A DNA stretch of 64,000 bases from Kudoa neothunni (taxonomy: Eukaryota > Cnidaria), in NCBI GenBank assembly GCA_964304625.1, contig OZ199838.1, positions 6,572,001 to 6,636,000 of the forward strand, in the 5' to 3' direction. The translations under genes and the position numbers were made by a program. Below the pieces are notes generated by a model, which worked only from the letters and a program-made list of their open reading frames with translations, was not told the origin of the DNA and did not search any database. Shown in pieces: positions 57,083-64,000 of this stretch. How positions within the stretch are numbered: position 1 is the first letter of the stretch; each line of letters begins with the position of its first letter.

Positions 57083-58013
57083 TCACTTTCTGCGTTGTTC
57101 TTTCTCAAGACGAGCGAGCCGTTCACAAATTTTATTAAACCGAAGTTCCAAATCATTCAATCGTGCCAAAATAACATCAGAATGATTGGAAGAATCATGA
57201 GTTTTTTTGGGTTTTACAGATTTTTTGTTCTGTTTACCAAAGAAACGATAAATAATAACGTAGGTGATGTAGGTTGCAAATAGTGACCCTGCGACAATCC
57301 AAGTGTGTTCTTTGAGCATGGCAACCATAGCTAGCACCGGTGAAAAAATAGTCACATACCTAATCGAAACAAAACAATAAAAAAGATCTAAAAATCAATT
57401 AAAAACGTACAGGTAGAACAATGTGGTGATGCTCTTGAAGGCATACACATAGAGGAAGTATATGAGGAAAAGAATAGCCACAAATGATTGTTTTTTGTTG
57501 AAAAGGAAAACCAAAACGGCGACACTTACACTAAGAATAATAGGTTCAATATTTTGGGAGTTTCCTTGTTTGAATGCTCTCAAATGGGTCCATGGATTGT
57601 ATGCAGCTAGCAAATAAATAAGAATCGAAAAAGAGTGGCGACAGATGGTTACTTTGGCCAGCATGGGAATCGAAGAATTCACGCAACGACTTAATTATTT
57701 TGATGCTATACGCATTATAATAAGGGTAGACTTTGGTGTAGATTTGATGAAGAGAATAGTGTGTGAATCTTGCCGTTAGATAGATCACTTTTCGAAGTGT
57801 AATTCCATCGTAGAGATCTTCCAATATGAGATCGAGTTCGAGTTGTGATGGTGGTTCGATCGAGCTCACATAGTTAACAATTGGTTGCAAAGCTGAGCGA
57901 AGTAACATTTTAAGATCTTGTGAGGATTTCTTATTGTCACCATGTCGATTTTGTTGTGAGTCCACATTCGGGGATAACAATACCAAAACTGTGCCAATGA
58001 ATACAACCCACAT
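57083..58013 (-). CDS. Multi-pass membrane protein with signal peptide and basic coiled-coil tail
   Basis: Three exons on the minus strand. Exon 1 begins at 58013 with a signal peptide (MWVVFIGTVLVLLSPNVDSQ), then a luminal helical part (LELDLILEDLYDGITLRKVI). An intron of about 47 bases near 57670-57620 joins SHAGQ to TAYNPWTHLRAFKQG. This leads into two or three hydrophobic helices (IILSVSVAVLVFLF, FVAILFLIYFLYVY), and after a second intron (about 57410-57357) IVAGSLFATYITYVIIYRFF. The C-terminus is cytosolic-like: lysine-rich, then LNDLELRFNKICERLARLEK, ending at 57083. The layout (signal peptide, helices, several membrane spans, charged tail) recalls small ER/nuclear-envelope proteins of the TMEM109/BRI3BP kind, but I see no decisive motif and leave it unnamed. 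It lies head-to-tail 207 bases from the next minus-strand gene. Confidence 0.7.
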
Positions 58014-58220
58014 GACTCAAAATCAACCTCCAATAGAATCACCAACAGACACAATGGCAAACAAGGCAGTTGTATGCGCAAGCTCAAAGAACGCGGATTA
58101 ACGTAAGACGTAAGGATTATGTATATGACGTGTCCTATTTGTGTATTAGTCGGCACCTACCACGGCACAGATTTTCGATTAATTGGTATCACGTAGAAGC
58201 AAATAAACAACAGTTATAAA

Positions 58221-60038
58221 CTAGAATATATTATTCAATTCTTTAGTGGAAATAGATGTTTTTACAATGGTGACACTTTGTCTACCATTAGAACGATAAA
58301 TAAATCCGGGAATTATCGAATTTCTGTTTTCATTTGGCGGCTCAATGTTCCCATCAAAACACGTTAATACAATCTGTCCCTTTGAATCTACATCGACAGT
58401 AAAATCGATGGGGATGTTGTCAAATGCTTTCTCAACATGTTTATTGGTATCGATTAAACTATCGTTATCATTATAATCAACATTATCAGTTGTAGATTCA
58501 TTGATTGGATTATTTTTAAGTTGATCAAGTTTTTGTTTGATACTAGTATAGAGTTTATTTTTGGAATTTTCTGACAACACACCATAATCCATAATCTAAA
58601 ATAATATCACGTTTAATTTGAAAAAAAACAGCAGAAACGAATATTAACACATTACCTCAAGTTTATCGGCACCATTTTCATTTCTCCATGGTGCTACCTC
58701 CCATTTATTTTTGGCGCAAAAATGTTTTTTATCTCGAGGATCATTTAATGAAACATTTTTCGAGGGAATAGTTCCATCTACAACAGCTAGCGCAAAATTT
58801 TCTTGTTGTTTTTGAAAAACAGTCGGTAGCTTGAGATTGTTTTCGCTCCTGCTTCCACGAGAAGTTGAACCTTTGCCTTGAAGAGCTTCCCAAACAGTGG
58901 GGATATCGGGTTTTTGTAGGAATTCGGGCCACGTTTCAACACCATCAGTACCATCAACATTCATATTAATTTGTTCTGCTGACGTTTTAATTTTTTTCTC
59001 AATTTTCACTATCGTCCCGTTATCATTTTTGGCGAGAGCTTTGTTGTATTGAAGTAGGTATTTGTATAAGGTTTTGGCTTGTTTCCTTGGTAACGTCAGT
59101 ACGATTTTTTCTATCACAAAAGTTTAATCACTTTTGATAAAACCAACCAATACCCTCATTTAGGAAAATTTTTAATGGTAGCAACGGTTGAGTTTTGTAG
59201 TGATCAAATAGCTGAGCGATATAGGTGTTTTGTTTTGTGGTGTAAGTTAGATTGAGTTTTTTCAAATGTTCTTTTTCGCGTAAACGTCGATCAATTAAAT
59301 CTGACTTGTAAGCATAAAAGCGTTCCAATTGATACCATTTCAGCTGTGGAAAACAACATTAACTATCTCTCTTAATTGAGTTTACAGTTACCAATGTGCC
59401 CTTTTTTCTTAAGATATAACCGCTTTCTTTCAATTTGGAGGGTGGATTTTGAAGGTAATCTCTTGGATCGAGTTTGTGTAGTGGGATTTTCAAATTTTTT
59501 CTAGCGTGTTGTTTTGCCAAACGAACCTGTCGTTGTATTGAAGCGTCAATATTGAATTCATTCTGCTCAAGAGACAACCCAAAGAATTCGGAGGGACATC
59601 GCTTTCCCGCACTTTTTTTCCAATTCCTATCCCACCATAGTAGAATGATAGCCAACTATAGAATGAGCTCAATCTAATTTGACAGCAAAACCCCACCTCT
59701 TCAACATATCCATCATAACCACACCCATAGATAGTTTGCCACATTTTGGACATAATCTTCGCCTCCTGCATCACTTCAATTGGTACGGTATTTTTTATTA
59801 ATGTTTTCTGTTGTTTAATCAACTCAAGAATATTATCTTTATTTAATTCATTATAGTGCACTAAATTCTTTGATATCGAACACATAAATCGTAATGAATT
59901 CCTTTTAGTCTGATTAATCGCTATACAAAAACAGTTATCTGCCAACTAAAATAGTATGATCTATTTTCAATATTCAAAATCAAGTGTAACCTTGGTAAAA
60001 TTAACAAACTCATCAATAAATAGCAACTTCGCACCCAT
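58221..60038 (-). CDS. Conserved-looking protein of about 600 residues, family not recognised
   Basis: It starts at 60038 (MGAKLLFIDEFVNFTK), followed by an intron of about 45 bases and LADNCFCIAINQTKRNSLRF. Introns near 59690-59655, 59395-59345, 59133-59089 and 58660-58592 splice in phase; the third links WFYQK to KQAKTLYKYLLQYNKALAKN and removes an apparent stop. Visible features: a Trp/Lys-rich central region (LLWWDRNWKKSAGKRC, LKIPLHKLDPRDYLQN), a charged helical part (LIDRRLREKEHLKKL), and a low-complexity segment with Ser/Arg. A C-terminal stretch (IIPGFIYRSNGRQSVTIV) looks like a small beta-rich unit. There is no signal peptide or membrane span, so it is probably cytosolic or nuclear. 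I do not recognise the family. It is divergent with BRAP across about 100 bases. Confidence 0.65.
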
Positions 60039-60142
60039 TATAATCTCAAGAATCCTCAATCCTGATCGTAATTAGAATTGGAACTTGGCCTGCGCGAATG
60101 CTTAATTTTCTGTTTGGTCCCTAGGTGTTTTTGCTCGAATGG
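60039..60142. promoter_or_regulatory. Compact bidirectional promoter
   Basis: Only 104 bases separate the start codon of the unknown minus-strand gene (60038) from that of BRAP (60143). Both 5' leaders and both promoters must fit here. The interval is less AT-rich than its surroundings and contains GGCCTGCGCGAATGC near 60090. No known transcription factor site is assigned. Confidence 0.5.
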
Positions 60143-62409
60143 ATGATATCTTTGTTTGGTTTTGTGATGCAAATAATTCCAATGGGTAGTTGGTAATTTT
60201 TCCTACTCATAACTATTATTTTGTAGATGAGAATAACGGCTTTGACAATTCTTATAATTACACCATAGAAGAGATTGTTCCAGGTGGGATTAGGCAGTTT
60301 TTAAAATATGCTCAATCTAGATAATTTAAAATTAGGTGAAACCAAAGAGGTGCCAATAAGTATGGGCCCACCCGGGAAAAAATCATATCATGGCATCCTG
60401 CATATTTATAGAACGCAATCGTAACAAATACCAATAATTTGTAGACAGAATTAATCTCTTTATTTTAGCCCAAAAAATTTTTCCGATTGTAGAACGTTAG
60501 TAGCTTTAAATATACATGCAAGTGTTCCTGTGAAGACTGTGGTCTCTCATTTGTTTCCTTACTGGAGTGTTATTGAGCATATCAAAGTGGTCAAAGGTGA
60601 GAAAATGAATAGATATTCAGCATTGATTCGATTTAAAACTCATGTATGTATTTTTTTGTTCTTTTATTTATATTATTAAAATTAGGTTGATGCAACATTA
60701 TGCTATCAAAATTTTGATGGCTACACCATACCAGATCGTGTTAACACAGTAGTTTAACAAATTTGATGATAATAATAGTAACAACGGATAATTTTAATTG
60801 TTTGTTAGGTTTTGAATTTGTCATTTGTTCATTCGTTGCAAATCACCAAGTCGGTACGTTAAATTTTTATTAATACGATTGGCTGGAATGGGTGTGTGAT
60901 CTAGAAAAATTTCGTACCACCAAAAAACTCAATAGAACTTCCATCTTGTCCAGTTTGCCTTGAAGATCTGGTTGGTTTTCATTTCTTAGAAAGTTTTATT
61001 TATACTGGTTGCCAGGACGAAACTGTCAACGGTCTTATGACCATACAATGTGATCATACATTCCATAGAGAGTGTATTTATAAATGGCATGATTTCAAGT
61101 AATAATTCGATTTGTTGGTATAATCATTTTGTTTCTTTGGGGTGATTTTAGTTGTCCAGTCTGCCGCCTAGAACAAAGCCCATTGAACACAGGCGACCAA
61201 AAATGCAAGATATGCGGCTCTACAGATGTAATATTAAAAAATGCAAATAAATAACTCAATTTGTTGTTTGTAGAGTCTTTGGATTTGTTTAATATGTGGC
61301 TTTATTGGATGTGATCGCTATCAAAATAAACATGCCGTATTGTATATTGTTCTTTGTTGGTTGATTTTATAATCGTCAATAATAATGTTATAGACATTTT
61401 GAAGAAACCTGTCACACATTCTCCAAACAAATTGGAGGTACAAAAGTTTGGGACTATGTTTCTGGTATTTATTATGCGTATCTTAAACAACTAAAGGATA
61501 CTTCGTTTAGATTGCTATGGTTCATCGTATTATTTCAAACCATGGTGACAACAAATTGGTAGAATGGGAAACAATTGCAAAGGTATGAAAGTTGTCTTGC
61601 TGTATTGATAAAAACTCCAATTCTTTGTAGTCTCCAAATACTTTCACCAGGTGACCACAGTCTCGATCTCAAACTTAACCATATGGAAAAAGAGGTAATG
61701 TCAAAATGATAACAACAAATTTGAATAGTAACTTCATTAGTACATGGGTTTGATCGCTATCCAATTGGAAAGCCAACAAAATATTTTTGCTGAAAAAATG
61801 AATCAATTATCTGAAGAGCACCGTAAAGAAATTCAAAAAATTCATGATATTCACCGAAAAGAAATGACCAGTTTCATGACGAATTCGGCGCGCACTATAG
61901 ACGCTAAATGCAAAGAATTCAACACTCAACTCAACAAATATAAATCAACCATTGAAAATTTTTTATGTGATATCAGCAACAAAGACCAACAAATAGTTCA
62001 ACTTGAACAACAAATTAATGGCTCCTCTGTTGGTAATGTACCAAAAAAATCAAAAACTCAAGAACGACGATTGAATTCGTTACAGAAAAAGGTTAAGCAA
62101 CTTCAAGATGAACTTATTGACGAGAAACAACTCAGTAATACAATCGGCCTAGCCAAAGTTGAATGTGAAAACAGATTGGCTGATTTCCTAATTCAAGCCG
62201 ATGAGAAGGAACAATTCTATAAAAAACAAATCCAATCATTGGAAGAAAAAGTCAGAGATTTGTCCATTCATCTAGATCTATCCTGTGATATAAAAAATAA
62301 TCCAGAAAAATACGATCAAATTAATTCTACTGACGACACAAGTGGAACAACAGTTAAAATCAAACCTACTCAAGGATCCTTTAATCTTACACGGGACCCT
62401 TTTAAGTGA
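60143..62409 (+). CDS. BRAP: BRCA1-associated protein / IMP E3 ubiquitin ligase
   Basis: BRAP (IMP) is a RING E3 that dampens Ras-MAPK signalling by binding KSR and is itself regulated by Ras. Domains in order: BRAP2-type RRM ([53 protein letters not shown]); RING-H2 finger ([28 protein letters not shown]); ubiquitin-binding UBP zinc finger ([39 protein letters not shown]); then a C-terminal coiled coil ([20 protein letters not shown] to about 62300). Zinc ligands of both fingers are present. More than ten short introns interrupt it; the start at 60143 is chosen because its frame is continued by [10 protein letters not shown] after the first intron. One junction, between WETIAK (61584) and [12 protein letters not shown] (61650 on), is out of phase with my best splice sites, by an unseen site or an indel. 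Stop at 62407-62409. Confidence 0.93.
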
Positions 62410-62571
62410 TTGCTGTGGTTCGGCCACAAATTTTCATATTTATAATACTCATATCAATCCTCTTCCTTAGTAGTTAGTACTCAATTTATGTTTTATCACG
62501 GTGTGTATCTCTATTTCATATACATGAATCTCATTATCGAAAAGTATTAAATAGCGCCTTAGGGCAGGGAT
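62410..62571. other. 3' flank of BRAP
   Basis: AT-rich untranslated/intergenic sequence; nothing else recognised. Confidence 0.35.
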
Positions 62572-63182
62572 AAATTTTAAATGACAGGGAGTAAATTAAG
62601 TGACATAAAAATTGAATAGATTAATATTTGCATAATGTGGTTTGTGACTTACTTAAGGATTTCTAAGGAATTATATTATTTAGGGTTATTAAACTCAATA
62701 AGTTGTCAGAAATACTTAAAATGTTTGTAGGAATAATTATTTAACAACTATTTATAAAAATGCTAGAAATCGCTTTCTTTTATGCCTCGTTTATTTTTTA
62801 AGATGTAGCCTAATAATAATAATAATACTTATATGGACTATTTGCACAGTAAATAATATTCATGCGATATTAATTTGATTATTGTTCATTATTTCTGGCC
62901 TCTAAGAGCGCAGGAATGGGTTGGAAATTATTGAATTTAGTAGAACCCACAAAAATAAATCTGTAGACAGCTTGTTAATAAAAGTTCATAGGATTAAAAG
63001 CTGTCATTACGCGGGAGTACCTACCTTTTAGGATTAGAATTTACCCTGAATGTAACCTCTGCCAAAGCTAAACCAGTAAAGATCTAAAATTAAATATTAA
63101 TTTTTCTTCCAAGTTAAGGGTGTAAATTTAGATTTTTCAATAGGCCGAGGGGGTAAATTTGAAAAACCGCTGCGAACCCCTG
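62572..63182 (-). mobile_element. hAT-like non-autonomous element, reverse copy (about 610 bp)
   Basis: Read on the minus strand it begins at 63182 with CAGGGGTTCGCAGCGG then TTTTTCAAATTTACCCCCTC, closely matching the left end of 42329-42975. Further shared blocks are AAGCTGTCTACAGATTTA and the run ending GTCACTTAATTTACTCCCTG then TCATTTAAAATTTATCCCTG. The final ~25 bases of the far end, including the terminal repeat, are lost. Non-coding. Confidence 0.7.
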
Positions 63183-63490
63183 AATTACGCTACGCTGTAT
63201 GAAGACTCCACTATAATTAAATAAGTTATGCATAAGGAGAAAGAAGCAAGATATCAGAACGTGTGGGATAAAATTATTTGTATCAAACTATTAAAATTAT
63301 TAATAATATTAGAAAAAATCAAAATAAACAATACAATAGTGTTTCTTCCATTAAACTTTACAAGAAAAAGCAGCGGGGAATTACCCCTCTATTCAGATCA
63401 ATTTGTCAATGTCAGAATGCGCCAGAGAATATTTCAGAAAATCATTAAAGACAATAGAATTTAACCTAATTTGTCACAACATACTTTATG
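63183..63490. other. Intergenic region before the last gene
   Basis: A plus-strand frame at 63228-63464 encodes a Lys/Ile-rich 78-residue stretch, but it matches nothing known and lies just downstream of the stop of a minus-strand gene; I treat it as chance. Confidence 0.35.
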
Positions 63491-64000
63491 TTAATGATTC
63501 CTTGGAGAAAGCTTCTCGTGGAGTAAACAAAGTTTGTAATGAGATGAGCAGTGAGATAGTAGAGGAGGTATGTTTTTGATGAGGGTTACTTGAGAGGGGT
63601 CATCGTTAGTGACCTCCGATAGCAACCCGTAAGCTAAACATGTTCCATAAAAAACCAACGAGTTTATGGTTTCAAAATGTTCTAAGTTAATGTGCACACG
63701 ATCTACTACTTGTTTGTAAATGGGAGTCTTCACACAGTTTGTCACAATGGAGGATAATTTTTTAGTAGATTTCTCGGTAAGAATCCAATCCAAAAATAAG
63801 TTTGAACAGGTGTGATTCTGTTGAATAAAAGTATTAACACCTACGTAGTATGAAAATAGGCAATCTGCAGCACAATTCTGAACTGTGTCCCATTCATAGT
63901 AAGAGTTAATTGCACACGAGTAAGTGCCATATTTGTATTGATCGTTAATTGATATGGCAGAGGATGAACCAAAACTCATAGAATCCAAATCGCTGGGACA
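63491..64000 (-). CDS. C-terminal part of an unrecognised protein, continues past the window
   Basis: The minus-strand frame is open from the right edge to a stop at 63491, about 169 residues without an intron; its N-terminus lies beyond base 64000. The sequence is helix-rich with many cysteines (YSCAINSYYEWDTVQNCAAD, CSNLFLDWIL, VTNCVKTPIYKQVVDRVHIN, LLSHCSSHYKLCLLHEKL). This composition fits the end of a helical-repeat scaffold protein, but no motif identifies the family. The long open frame in AT-rich DNA and the balanced composition support real coding. Confidence 0.55.
   Translation of the reverse strand, partial: CPSDLDSMSFGSSSAISINDQYKYGTYSCAINSYYEWDTVQNCAADCLFSYYVGVNTFIQQNHTCSNLFLDWILTEKSTKKLSSIVTNCVKTPIYKQVVDRVHINLEHFETINSLVFYGTCLAYGLLSEVTNDDPSQVTLIKNIPPLLSHCSSHYKLCLLHEKLSPRNH

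Noticed and set aside
59117-59135. A separate gene starting near 59117 (GTG/VIEKIVLTLPRKQ).
   Set aside because: A GT-AG intron of about 45 bases joins WFYQK directly to KQAKTLYKYLL in phase, so it is better read as the next exon of the upstream gene.

Overview
This window is nuclear DNA from a small, fast-evolving animal. It is AT-rich, and its genes are broken by very short GT-AG introns, mostly 35-60 bases. The conserved genes I can name are a ZYG11-type ubiquitin-ligase adaptor, PI4KB, BRAP, an ING protein and PRPF38A, plus a gene with a crypton-derived DUF3504 domain. This set points to a metazoan. The proteins are strongly diverged, and DNA transposons fill introns and intergenic space. 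A parasitic lineage such as a myxozoan or an orthonectid would fit, but the sequence does not let me choose.

Layout: 1-0.43 kb holds ends of TTAA-type (piggyBac-like) transposons. At 1.0-11.4 kb (+) lies a ZYG11-like gene whose 7.5 kb of middle introns are loaded with transposons, including a piggyBac inserted inside an older hAT-like element. At 12.2-14.8 kb is a nearly full-length piggyBac with a decayed transposase. At 17.2-20.0 kb (+) is the DUF3504 gene with an Asn/Ser-rich N-terminus. At 21.3-23.2 kb (-) is a secreted sushi-domain protein. At 23.8-28.7 kb three transposons stand almost back to back (piggyBac relic, Tigger/pogo relic, piggyBac relic). 28.7-34.5 kb is gene-poor.

From 34.6 kb genes are denser: ING (-) and PI4KB (+) are divergent neighbours. 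They are followed by a small basic Ser/Arg-containing protein (+), a long coiled-coil protein (-) and PRPF38A (-). After a 5 kb gene-poor, repeat-containing gap come a signal-peptide membrane protein (-), an unrecognised ~600-residue protein (-) and BRAP (+); the last two are divergent with about 100 bases between start codons. A partial unknown gene (-) runs off the right edge.

The host genes look like unrelated housekeeping and signalling genes (lipid kinase, splicing factor, chromatin reader, Ras-pathway E3, cullin adaptor), not a functional cluster. The most informative structures are in the mobile DNA. At least six TTAA-type elements share one end design (TTAA + CCCT-like tip + nearby GGGGTC-type palindrome). 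Two families of short elements are present in several copies. One nested insertion can be proven from an empty paralogous site inside the same window. All gene models were spliced by hand and coordinates of inner exons are approximate unless stated.
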